DNA of 64,000 nt from an uncultured Eubacteriales bacterium. Lineage in GTDB: Bacteria > Bacillota > Clostridia > Lachnospirales > Lachnospiraceae. The DNA is taken from NCBI GenBank assembly GCA_900548855.1, contig URMF01000005.1, positions 1 to 64,000 on the forward strand, given 5' to 3'. Numbering within the stretch: the stretch's first letter is position 1; each line of letters begins with the position of its first letter. This document shows, piece after piece, positions 43,741 to 51,388 of the stretch. The notes beneath the pieces are model-generated. The model had not been told where the DNA came from, did not search any database, and saw only the letters and a program-made list of their open reading frames with translations. The position numbers and the translations under genes are program-made.

Positions 43741-43860
43741 ACAATTTATTTCCGCGAGCAACGAGCCAAGTGACTGCTTGCAGACATTTGGCGACTGCCG
43801 CGAGAGTCGAATGCCCCGTTGCCTGTAGCGAGGTATTCGACTTTACCGTGCTGTACACAT
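43741..43860. repeat. structured intergenic repeat-like element with two hairpins
   Basis: GC-richer than its surroundings. Hairpin one covers 43765-43792 (arms GCCAAGTGACTGC and GCAGACATTTGGC with one G-U pair and one mismatch). Hairpin two has outer arms GTCGAAT (43806-43812) and ATTCGAC (43835-43841), extended inward by further pairs. CCGCGAG occurs at both ends of the first hairpin. Wobble pairing within the stems suggests selection on RNA structure or a family of dispersed repeats. From memory, similar sequences recur in Lachnospiraceae intergenic regions; it is not a known riboswitch to me. Confidence 0.5.
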
Positions 43861-43879
43861 CCATCTGACAATTAAAAAC

Positions 43880-43913
43880 GGACTGGCATATGAATTTTCC
43901 CGTACACCAGCCC
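43880..43913. terminator. terminator downstream of topB
   Basis: GGACTGG (43880-43886) pairs with CCAGCCC (43907-43913, one G-U) around a 20-base loop. On the minus strand the stem is followed by GTTTTTAATT, and it lies 33 bases after the topB stop. Confidence 0.65.
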
Positions 43914-43946
43914 ATTTGTTTTTTAATTTTAAAATATGCTTTTCTA

Positions 43947-46001
43947 TTACTCTTCCTTTTTTTTACCCGCTGCTTTACCTGTTGCTTTTTTGCCGGCACT
44001 CTTTCCCTGTTTTTTGTAAAACTGTGCCGCATAGTCAAAATATGTTCTTAACTGATACTGATTGTTAAGACCTTTTACCGCATTGGTTCGCTGGCTTATA
44101 AAGTTCTCCAGCTTTTGCATATACTCCTCTTCTGTGATGGAGCCTTCTGCTACATAGGATAATCCCTTTTCCCAGCTTGCAGTAAGCTCCGGGTTCAGTA
44201 GTGATTTAATTGAGGACGCCACCACGTCATGTATCATTTCGCCCATTAAGGTCGGCGTAATAATCTGGGTCTTTTTATTCAGCTCCAGATATTTATTGTT
44301 CACCAGCTTCTTGATGATTTCTGCCCTGGTGGCAGAGGTGCCAATCCCACTGCCCTTAATCTGGGCACGCAGTTCTTCATCCTCAATCAGCTGTCCCGCA
44401 TTTTCCATTGCAAGAATTAAGGTTCCTGAGCTGTACCGCTTCGGCGGTGAAGTCTCTCCCTCCTTGATTTCGAAGCCATTTACGGAAAGCTTCATACCCT
44501 TTTTAAGGGCCATGGCAGCCTCCACCATTTCCTTAGAGTACTTCTCTTCCTCCTCCTTCTGTTTTCCAAAGGAATTGACGGTAACCGGAAGGTAGCCCGG
44601 CTCCACCAGCACTTTAAAACTGGCAAACAATTTCTCCCCACTGCACTCCAGTGTCAGGGTTAACTTCTGGTAAACTGCCGGAGGATAAAATATACTTAAG
44701 AACCGTCTTACGATAATTTCATATACCTTTTTTGCCGTCTCATGAAGACTGCCAAAAGCATTCAGACCCTGTCCTGTGGGAATAATCGCATAATGGTCCG
44801 TTATCTGCTTGTCATTTACATACCTTGTCTTTGCAATTCCCTTGTAGCTTCCATTTTGTAAAATATTCTCTGCAAAACCCTTCATAGCGGGTATGTTCTT
44901 CAGTCCGGAAATATTTTTGTATATTTCCTTGCTGACTGCAGTAGACAATACTCTGGCATCTGTTCTCGGATAGGTTACCAGCTTCTTTTCATACAATTCC
45001 TGGACAATCTGCAAGGTCTGGTCCGGGCTGATTTTAAATAATCTGGAGCAGTCATTCTGGAGCTCAGCTAAATTATATAACAGCGGAGCATTTTTATTCT
45101 CCCGCTTTTTCTCCACCTTTACTACCAGCGCAAGAGGCAGCCCCTTTTCGTCTGCTTCTCCTGCCTCCAATTCTTCTATTAAATGCTTCGCATCCTTTTC
45201 TTCCTTAAAACCATTTTCCTTGTAAAGAAGAGGGGAATTAAAATATTTTGTTCCTTCAACTGCACGCCACTCTGCCTCAAAGGTTCCATCTGCCAGCTCT
45301 ATATTTCCGATGACCCTGTAAAATGGTGTCTTCACAAATTGGCGTATTTCCCGTTCCCTTCTCACAATCATCCCAAGGACACAGGTCATAACCCGCCCTA
45401 CGGAAATAACACAGCGGTCCTTTCCCAGGTAATTCTTAACTGTATAGCTATATTTCAGTGTTAAAATCCTGGAAAAATTAATACCCATCAGATAATCCTC
45501 TTTGGCGCGCAGATAGGCAGAGGCGCAAAGGTTATCATATTCATGAATATTTTTTGCCTCCTTAATTCCCCGGAGAATCTCCTCCTCCGTCTGGGAATCA
45601 ATCCAGACCCTGCGTTTTTCTTTGGTATCCGGCACCTCCGCCATCTGGTCAACCAGACGGTAGATATATTCTCCCTCCCGTCCGGAATCCGTACAGACAT
45701 ATATACAGGAAACATCCTCCCGGTTTAACAGTCCCTTAACAATGTTAAACTGTTTAGATACTCCGTCAATTACCTCATATTTAAATGTATCCGGTAAAAA
45801 AGGCAGAGTCTCCACGCTCCATTTTTTAAGTGCAGAATCATACTCCTCCGGATAACTCATAGTCACCAGATGTCCCACACACCATGTCACAATGGAGGTC
45901 TCGGATTCAATATAACCGTCCTTGCTGCCGCCATTTATTTTAAGAGCCTTCGCAAATTCTCTCGCTACGCTTGGTTTCTCTGCTATGTATAAATTCTTCA
46001 A
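43947..46001 (-). CDS. topB: DNA topoisomerase III (type IA)
   Basis: Type IA topoisomerase that relaxes and decatenates single-stranded or hemicatenated DNA. The N-terminal Toprim residues are LYIAEKPSVAREF and VCTDSGREGEYIYRL. The catalytic Tyr is in LVTYPRTDARVL (about residue 344), and the SGIGTSATRAEIIKKL and TPTLMGEMIHDV motifs follow. The C-terminal tail is Lys-rich (AGKKATGKAAGKKKEE), with no zinc fingers, as usual for TopB. Translation probably begins at the TTG at 46001 (AAAGG eight bases upstream, N-terminus MKNLYIAEKPSVA), not at the upstream ATG 46049. Confidence 0.93.
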   Translation of the reverse strand: MKNLYIAEKPSVAREFAKALKINGGSKDGYIESETSIVTWCVGHLVTMSYPEEYDSALKKWSVETLPFLPDTFKYEVIDGVSKQFNIVKGLLNREDVSCIYVCTDSGREGEYIYRLVDQMAEVPDTKEKRRVWIDSQTEEEILRGIKEAKNIHEYDNLCASAYLRAKEDYLMGINFSRILTLKYSYTVKNYLGKDRCVISVGRVMTCVLGMIVRREREIRQFVKTPFYRVIGNIELADGTFEAEWRAVEGTKYFNSPLLYKENGFKEEKDAKHLIEELEAGEADEKGLPLALVVKVEKKRENKNAPLLYNLAELQNDCSRLFKISPDQTLQIVQELYEKKLVTYPRTDARVLSTAVSKEIYKNISGLKNIPAMKGFAENILQNGSYKGIAKTRYVNDKQITDHYAIIPTGQGLNAFGSLHETAKKVYEIIVRRFLSIFYPPAVYQKLTLTLECSGEKLFASFKVLVEPGYLPVTVNSFGKQKEEEEKYSKEMVEAAMALKKGMKLSVNGFEIKEGETSPPKRYSSGTLILAMENAGQLIEDEELRAQIKGSGIGTSATRAEIIKKLVNNKYLELNKKTQIITPTLMGEMIHDVVASSIKSLLNPELTASWEKGLSYVAEGSITEEEYMQKLENFISQRTNAVKGLNNQYQLRTYFDYAAQFYKKQGKSAGKKATGKAAGKKKEE

Positions 46002-46286
46002 ATATGATACCTTTCTTTCTATAAAATTCACATATGCACACCGTTTCATTGTAACTTGAATCCGTTAATTTGTAAATAGCCGTCATTCTATACAACTTTT
46101 TGCTTATTTTCTTCCAATTCATGGCAAACTAAGAGAAAATCCGTTTTTACATGGTAATTTTTTTACTTATGTGCTATGATGTAGCCGTTAAGATTACATA
46201 CCTGCTATAGGAAACATATGGATGATTCAGCATATGATAGACAATATTCAGTAAAAAATGGAATTATCAGAAAGGACTTAATTATT

Positions 46287-48224
46287 ATGGCATATGAAGA
46301 TTATATAAAAGCGCAGAAAATGGGACTGAAGGCCTTCAAGACTTCCACCGCAAGAGGACAATATCCTTATCTCCCTGTATTAGATGAAATTTTATCCCAT
46401 GCGGATATTGAATGCGAGGTAAACCTTGGTGTTATGAACATTTCCTTAAACCAGGTCGTTGGAACCAGCACCTACGGAAGAACCAAGGCCTTTGCCTCCA
46501 ACTTTATGCCTTTATTAGACTACGGAAGTGAATTTTCATCTAAGTGGTCCCATCTTGTGGATGCTCAGATTGAAGAGGGGATTCATGACGCAATCAAGGT
46601 CTATGAATACATGAATAAATACTATGTAATAGAGGGAAATAAACGCGTCAGTGTTTTAAAATTTTTTAATGCTCCCACCATTGCCGCTACTGTCACAAGA
46701 AAGGTTCCAAAGCGCAGTGATGATTTGGAAAATCAGATTTATTATGAATTTATGGACTTTTATAAGATGACCAAAATTACCTATATCCAATTTTCCAAGC
46801 TGGGAAGCTTTCCAAAACTGGTAGCCGCAGTTGGCAAAAATGCAGAGGAAGAGTGGACAGAGGACGAGCGCATGGACTTTTCTTCCTTCCACACTGCCTT
46901 TTACAAGGCCTTCAGTGGAAAAGGCGGCAACAAACTGACCGGAATTACATGCGGCGATGCCCTGCTTTTTTACCTCTCCTTGTATCCGTATAAAGATTCA
47001 AAGGATGCAACAAGCCAGCAAATCAAAGAAAACCTGGATAAAATCTGGTCTGAAATCACATTGCTCGGCGCAGATGATACAATCGAGCTTCTGATGGACC
47101 CGACAGAAGACAAAAAAATCATGAATTCTGTTCTCAATAAAATTAAAACCACAAAAAAGAGGGTTGCCTTTGTCTATGACAAAGACCCATCTGTTTCCGA
47201 CTGGATTTATGGACACGAACTGGGACGTCTGCATCTGGAGGAGGTCTTTGGGGATGAAATCGAAACCCAAAGCTATATCACCAATGGTGTCAACGACAAT
47301 ACTGAAAATATCTTAGAGGAGGTCTGCAATGACGGCTTTGATATCATTTTTACCGTCACTCCCCAGCTTATTAAAGCCAGCCTGAAGGCTGCTTCTACCC
47401 ATCCAAATGTAAAGATATTGAACTGTGCCCTGAATTCTTCCCATAACACAGTCCGTACCTACTATACCAGAATGTATGAAGCAAAATTTCTCACCGGTAT
47501 GATTGCAGGTGCCATGTGCCTTAATGACAAAATCGGCTATGTGGCTGACTATCCAATCTACGGTGTTACTGCCAATATTAATGCCTTTGCTCTGGGCGCA
47601 AAAATGGTAAATCCGCGTGCAAAAATTTATCTTACCTGGTCTACCCAGAAGGATTTTAATATCAATGAATATTTTAAAGAACGGGACATCAACTATATTT
47701 CTGCCCAGGACATGATTACTCCGCAAAATGGAGACCGGCAATTCGGTCTTTATGCCGAAAAAAATGATGCTAAGAAAAATCTCGCCGTATCCATTTACCA
47801 CTGGGGTGCATTCTACGAGGAACTCATCAACAGTATCATGCGGGGCTCCTGGAAGGTAGAAGAATCCTCTGACAGCAAGGCATTGAATTACTGGTGGGGA
47901 CTGTCAGCCGGTGTGATCGATGTCATCTGCTCCAACAATCTTCCAGTGGGCACCACGAAGCTTGTGAATCTGATGAAGCAGTCTATTTCTACCGGCATAT
48001 TCCATCCTTTTGCCGGTCCTTTAACCGACCAGGACGGTACACTCCGCTGTGGAGAGACAGATATATTAAAACCAGAGGAAATTATGACCATGAACTGGCT
48101 GGCTGACAATGTCATCGGAACCATTCCTGTCATTGACGAACTGGAAGACGCCGCCAAACCTGTAGTCCAGCTGCGGGGAGTAGATATAACAACACCGGAT
48201 AAAGGGGGGACATCTTTGCTATGA
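46287..48224 (+). CDS. cytoplasmic ParB-like / BMP-type periplasmic-binding-fold fusion
   Basis: Two unusual modules are joined. The N-terminal part contains a ParB/sulfiredoxin-like stretch (KYYVIEGNKRVSVLKFF, about residues 111-127) and extends to about residue 285. The rest is a BMP/PnrA-type nucleoside-binding fold (KKRVAFVYDKDPSVSDWIYG, CNDGFDIIFTVTPQLIKASL, YEAKFLTGMIAGAMCLNDKI, GYVADYPIYGVTANINAFAL, PVGTTKLVNLMKQSISTGIF). There is no signal peptide or lipobox, so unlike ordinary BMP lipoproteins it should act inside the cell, perhaps as a ligand sensor. The start at 46287 has AAAGGA upstream. It overlaps the metallophosphoesterase gene by four bases, suggesting a functional pair. Ligand and output unknown. 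Confidence 0.8.
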   Translation: MAYEDYIKAQKMGLKAFKTSTARGQYPYLPVLDEILSHADIECEVNLGVMNISLNQVVGTSTYGRTKAFASNFMPLLDYGSEFSSKWSHLVDAQIEEGIHDAIKVYEYMNKYYVIEGNKRVSVLKFFNAPTIAATVTRKVPKRSDDLENQIYYEFMDFYKMTKITYIQFSKLGSFPKLVAAVGKNAEEEWTEDERMDFSSFHTAFYKAFSGKGGNKLTGITCGDALLFYLSLYPYKDSKDATSQQIKENLDKIWSEITLLGADDTIELLMDPTEDKKIMNSVLNKIKTTKKRVAFVYDKDPSVSDWIYGHELGRLHLEEVFGDEIETQSYITNGVNDNTENILEEVCNDGFDIIFTVTPQLIKASLKAASTHPNVKILNCALNSSHNTVRTYYTRMYEAKFLTGMIAGAMCLNDKIGYVADYPIYGVTANINAFALGAKMVNPRAKIYLTWSTQKDFNINEYFKERDINYISAQDMITPQNGDRQFGLYAEKNDAKKNLAVSIYHWGAFYEELINSIMRGSWKVEESSDSKALNYWWGLSAGVIDVICSNNLPVGTTKLVNLMKQSISTGIFHPFAGPLTDQDGTLRCGETDILKPEEIMTMNWLADNVIGTIPVIDELEDAAKPVVQLRGVDITTPDKGGTSLL

Positions 48225-48817
48225 AAATACTTGTACTTGCCGATGAAGAATCCAAGTACCTGTGGGACTATTTTGAAAAAGATAAGTTAGAAGGTATTGA
48301 TTTAATTATTTCATGTGGGGACTTAAAGCCGCAATATTTGTCCTTTCTTGCGACTTATGCAAAAGCGCCAATACTCTATGTACATGGCAACCATGATGCA
48401 GTCTATGATGAGACTCCGCCGGAGGGCTGTATCTGCATTGATGGAGACATCTATGTATATAATGGAATACGCATTTTAGGTCTGGGGGGCTCTAAATGCT
48501 ATAACTACGGTGCTTACCAGTATTCCGAAAAAGCCATGCGGGCACGGGTGCACCGGCTATGGTGGAAAATTCGGCGCCACAACGGGTTTGATATTTTAAT
48601 TACCCACTCCCCCGCTTACCAGTTTAATGACGGAGAGGATTTACCCCACTCTGGATTCCAGATTTTTCGGAATTTACTGGATAAATATAAGCCAAAATAT
48701 TTTGTGCATGGCCATGTACACCTGAATTACAACTGGAACCAGCAAAGGGAAAGTATGTATAACGGACATACTACCGTCATCAATGCATACGAGCGGTATA
48801 CCTTTGAATACAAATAA
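48221..48817 (+). CDS. metallophosphoesterase coupled to the ParB-BMP fusion
   Basis: Calcineurin-like phosphoesterase of 198 residues. The metal motifs are GDLKPQYL (GD), VHGNHDAVYDE (GNHD), LITHSPAYQ (H) and VHGHVHLNYNW (GHxH). The first motif, normally DxH, reads LADEESKYLW, so the His ligand is replaced by Glu; this alternative may still bind metal. There is no signal peptide. The ATG overlaps the stop of the fusion gene (four bases), so the two products are made in coupled amounts. The substrate could be a nucleotide recognised by the BMP domain of its partner; this is an inference. Confidence 0.85.
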   Translation: MKILVLADEESKYLWDYFEKDKLEGIDLIISCGDLKPQYLSFLATYAKAPILYVHGNHDAVYDETPPEGCICIDGDIYVYNGIRILGLGGSKCYNYGAYQYSEKAMRARVHRLWWKIRRHNGFDILITHSPAYQFNDGEDLPHSGFQIFRNLLDKYKPKYFVHGHVHLNYNWNQQRESMYNGHTTVINAYERYTFEYK

Positions 48818-48841
48818 ATTTTTCCTGATTCCAACCGCGCC

Positions 48842-49600
48842 CTATCTTCTTTTTTGGGCGCGGAGATGTTCTTTAACTTCCTCAGAAGGAATGCGGGATT
48901 CCACAATTTTCTGAACTGCTTTGTTATAAGTCCGGTCATCCAGATGATTATTCTGCAGGTAACGGTATGTATGATATGGAAAACAGCAGAATGCCTCCGC
49001 CACCAGCCAGGATACAGCCATAGACGCATAGTATGCTGATGTCTGTATCGGATTCACTGCCATAAATATCTTGTCAAAATAAAGCCCCTTCTCCTCGACT
49101 GCATCAGACAAATTCTCCATCGTGACAGTCCGCAGTCTGGATATCTTACATCCCCTGCCATCACACTTTAAAAGATGCTGCATCATAATAATAACCGCCA
49201 CCCTGATTTCAAATTCTTTGTCTGACCAGAGATACGGCTGAATAAACTCCCATGTTCTCTCTCTATCCTCCTGAAACAGATTCATACCCATAAAAACGCT
49301 GTCACAGACTGACCAGTTATCCACCATGGGAATAAAATCTGCAATATATGGCAGCATTTTATCCATATCCCTGGATGCATAACTTAAAACCATCCCTCTC
49401 AGCATTCTCTCCTCAAAATAATAATCCGGTTCCTCCATTGCTGCCTCCCAGTCTCTTTTCGCAATTTCCTTTGCCACCCTCCGAAGCTGCGGCAGCCGGA
49501 TTCCCAGCATATTATCCACTCCGGGTATCAATCCCGAAGAAAATTTCTGATAGTCCTTTTCAGACAACGTAATTAAATACTCTCTTATCTCCCGCTGCAT
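48842..49600 (-). CDS. AlkD-like DNA alkylation repair protein (HEAT-like repeats)
   Basis: A 252-residue all-helical protein of the AlkC/AlkD superfamily: GVDNMLGIRLPQLRRVAKEI, WEAAMEEPDYYFEERMLRGM, MVDNWSVCDSVFMGMNLFQE, and WEFIQPYLWSDKEFEIRVAV, with VNPIQTSAYYASMAVSWLV-like sequence following. The W-x-x-C-D motif of helix 6 is where AlkD carries its DNA-facing residues. AlkD-type enzymes excise bulky alkyl-purines; many clostridial homologues are untested. The start has GGAG three bases upstream as part of a GGAGAAGGAG run. It is convergent with the phosphoesterase gene, with a GC-rich inverted repeat (48835-48863) at the junction. Confidence 0.8.
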   Translation of the reverse strand: MQREIREYLITLSEKDYQKFSSGLIPGVDNMLGIRLPQLRRVAKEIAKRDWEAAMEEPDYYFEERMLRGMVLSYASRDMDKMLPYIADFIPMVDNWSVCDSVFMGMNLFQEDRERTWEFIQPYLWSDKEFEIRVAVIIMMQHLLKCDGRGCKISRLRTVTMENLSDAVEEKGLYFDKIFMAVNPIQTSAYYASMAVSWLVAEAFCCFPYHTYRYLQNNHLDDRTYNKAVQKIVESRIPSEEVKEHLRAQKRR

Positions 49601-49631
49601 TCTCCTTCTCCTTTCTCCATGATATCATACT

Positions 49632-51152
49632 CTAATCAAGCCGTATTTCCTTTAATTCTATCTCCCCTGAACCGGAGTAGAACAAAAACAGTGGATGCAC
49701 CCCGTCTGAAATTTCCAGATTTCCATAAAATTCTTCCCATTTCTCTGACCCTGTAAGTTTAATCACCGCAACCTGACTGCCATCTATACCATCCTTTACA
49801 GCCAGTTCCCCTATCCCCTTCGTATGGGGACCGTTGCCAGAACCCCTGCTGCTGTCTTTCACCCTTACAGTGACACCAATTCGCCGGTTCCCTTTAAACG
49901 CAAAATATTTATATCCTATCATAGTTCCGTCTGCAATTTCACCAATAAACTGCTCCCCATCCCGGTGGGTCACGTTTGGAAAATGCTCCGTATAAATCTT
50001 ATTGGAGCCATGAGGCATATGTCCATTGGTAATATTGCAGGCAATAACCGCGGGATAGACTCCTTGTGCCTTTAGCGGTCCCTTGTTAAGCCCACAGGAG
50101 GTAATTTCTACCTGTGCTATACTGCCATCCGGTGCAATGGTAATCTGCTCCGCACATGCCTGTCTGCTGTAATCTGATTTATGGGTTAGCCGATGGTAAA
50201 ACACATACCACTGCCCATTAATCTGCTCTATACTGCCATGAGTCGTTCCTGTCATATTAAGGCGGTCCTTTTCCTGTCTCCCATTTACACCGATATCTCC
50301 ATTGGATACGATTGTTCCTCCAAATACAAAATCCCTGTCTGGATATCTGCTTACAGCATAACACAGCTCATGGTTCTGTAGGGAGGAATAGATAAAGTAA
50401 TACTTTTCCCCTACCTTTCTCATGGAGCTTGCCTCAAAAAAAGGATGGGCTTCAAAGCTGGTTCCCCTTGTCTGATACGGAATAATATGCTTTGCAGCCT
50501 CCTTTACGGTAAGCATATCATCCTCCACAACCACCATACAGGGTCCCATAACACTGTCCGGTGTGCCAAGAATCTCCTCCCTAGTTTTCCCAAACATTTC
50601 CATCTCTTCCCGAATCCGCTCTTCCTTGTCTTTGAAGTCCGGTTCCTGTTCATAGGGATACTGGGTTCCATAATAAATCCGTATCGTCCCGTTATCATTT
50701 ATTACCCCCGGGTCAAAACAGACATAATTCTGCATGGGACTTCCGTCCGGATTGCGCACATAGCCTAAATATTCATATTTTCCCGCCGGTGTGTCACATA
50801 CGGCCACACTGATAGGACCAAAATATCCGCCCTTTCCAAAAGCCCCCGACATGCAATAATACAGATAATATTTTCCGTCATTTCCCCTTACAACATCCGG
50901 TGCATACATATATCTTCGGTTTTCAAAATCCGGGTCCTGGGATGCACGGTAAATTACGCCTTCGCACCGCCAGTCAGACAAATCGGTAACCGGTGCGGAA
51001 TATACCGTATAATCCAGCATACAGAAGGTTTCTCCTCCCTCCTTGTCATGGGAACCATATAGATAAACCCGATCACCAAATACATGGGGTTCCCCATCCG
51101 GAATATATTCATTTAATGGCAGAAATGGATTATAGACTTGTTTCCTTTGCAT
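49632..51152 (-). CDS. glycoside hydrolase family 43-like enzyme
   Basis: Five-bladed beta-propeller enzyme with a C-terminal beta-sandwich. The N-terminal NPFLPLNEYIPDGEPHVFGD carries the catalytic-base Asp typical of GH43; later motifs include YMYAPDVVRGNDGKYYLYYC (pKa-modulating Asp region), RGTSFEAHPFFEASSMRKVG with the acid Glu, and a second sandwich (about residues 375-506: GYKYFAFKGNRRIGVTVRVK). There is no signal peptide, so it acts on imported oligosaccharides such as arabino- or xylo-oligomers. The gene stands alone with GGAGG upstream; no sugar transporter is adjacent. Substrate assignment is uncertain. Confidence 0.85.
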   Translation of the reverse strand: MQRKQVYNPFLPLNEYIPDGEPHVFGDRVYLYGSHDKEGGETFCMLDYTVYSAPVTDLSDWRCEGVIYRASQDPDFENRRYMYAPDVVRGNDGKYYLYYCMSGAFGKGGYFGPISVAVCDTPAGKYEYLGYVRNPDGSPMQNYVCFDPGVINDNGTIRIYYGTQYPYEQEPDFKDKEERIREEMEMFGKTREEILGTPDSVMGPCMVVVEDDMLTVKEAAKHIIPYQTRGTSFEAHPFFEASSMRKVGEKYYFIYSSLQNHELCYAVSRYPDRDFVFGGTIVSNGDIGVNGRQEKDRLNMTGTTHGSIEQINGQWYVFYHRLTHKSDYSRQACAEQITIAPDGSIAQVEITSCGLNKGPLKAQGVYPAVIACNITNGHMPHGSNKIYTEHFPNVTHRDGEQFIGEIADGTMIGYKYFAFKGNRRIGVTVRVKDSSRGSGNGPHTKGIGELAVKDGIDGSQVAVIKLTGSEKWEEFYGNLEISDGVHPLFLFYSGSGEIELKEIRLD

Positions 51153-51294
51153 GCTTCAGACCTCCTGCAATTGATAAAATTAAAATTTTTTAGCTGTTAA
51201 ATTATTTTTTCCCATTGTACCATAACCTTATTCTTTTTCCAATTCAAACATAATAACCTGTCATCCCTGCCCGTCATCAATCTTCATCATGGAA

Positions 51295-51329
51295 AAAGCA
51301 CCGCATTCTGTCATAGAATGCGATGCTTT
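51295..51329 (-). terminator. terminator downstream of the glutamine synthetase gene
   Basis: AAAGCACCGCATTC (51295-51308) pairs with GAATGCGATGCTTT (51316-51329) with one mismatch and a 7-base loop; on the minus strand the stem runs into TTTTTCC. It lies 60 bases after the glnN stop. Confidence 0.8.
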
Positions 51330-51388
51330 GTATCCTATATGAAATAAAGGAGAGTGAATCTCTGTTCAAATATTGTTACCGCAGTAAT

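Noticed and set aside
43739..44038. 99-codon minus-strand frame through the topB end and the double-hairpin element
   Set aside because: It overlaps topB in another frame, and its C-terminal part is simply a translation of the structured repeat; no ribosome site.
48835..48863. CCGCGCCC/GGGCGCGG inverted repeat as a terminator
   Set aside because: Stem is strong but overlaps the 3' end of the AlkD-like gene and lacks a clear T-tract on either strand; left unannotated.
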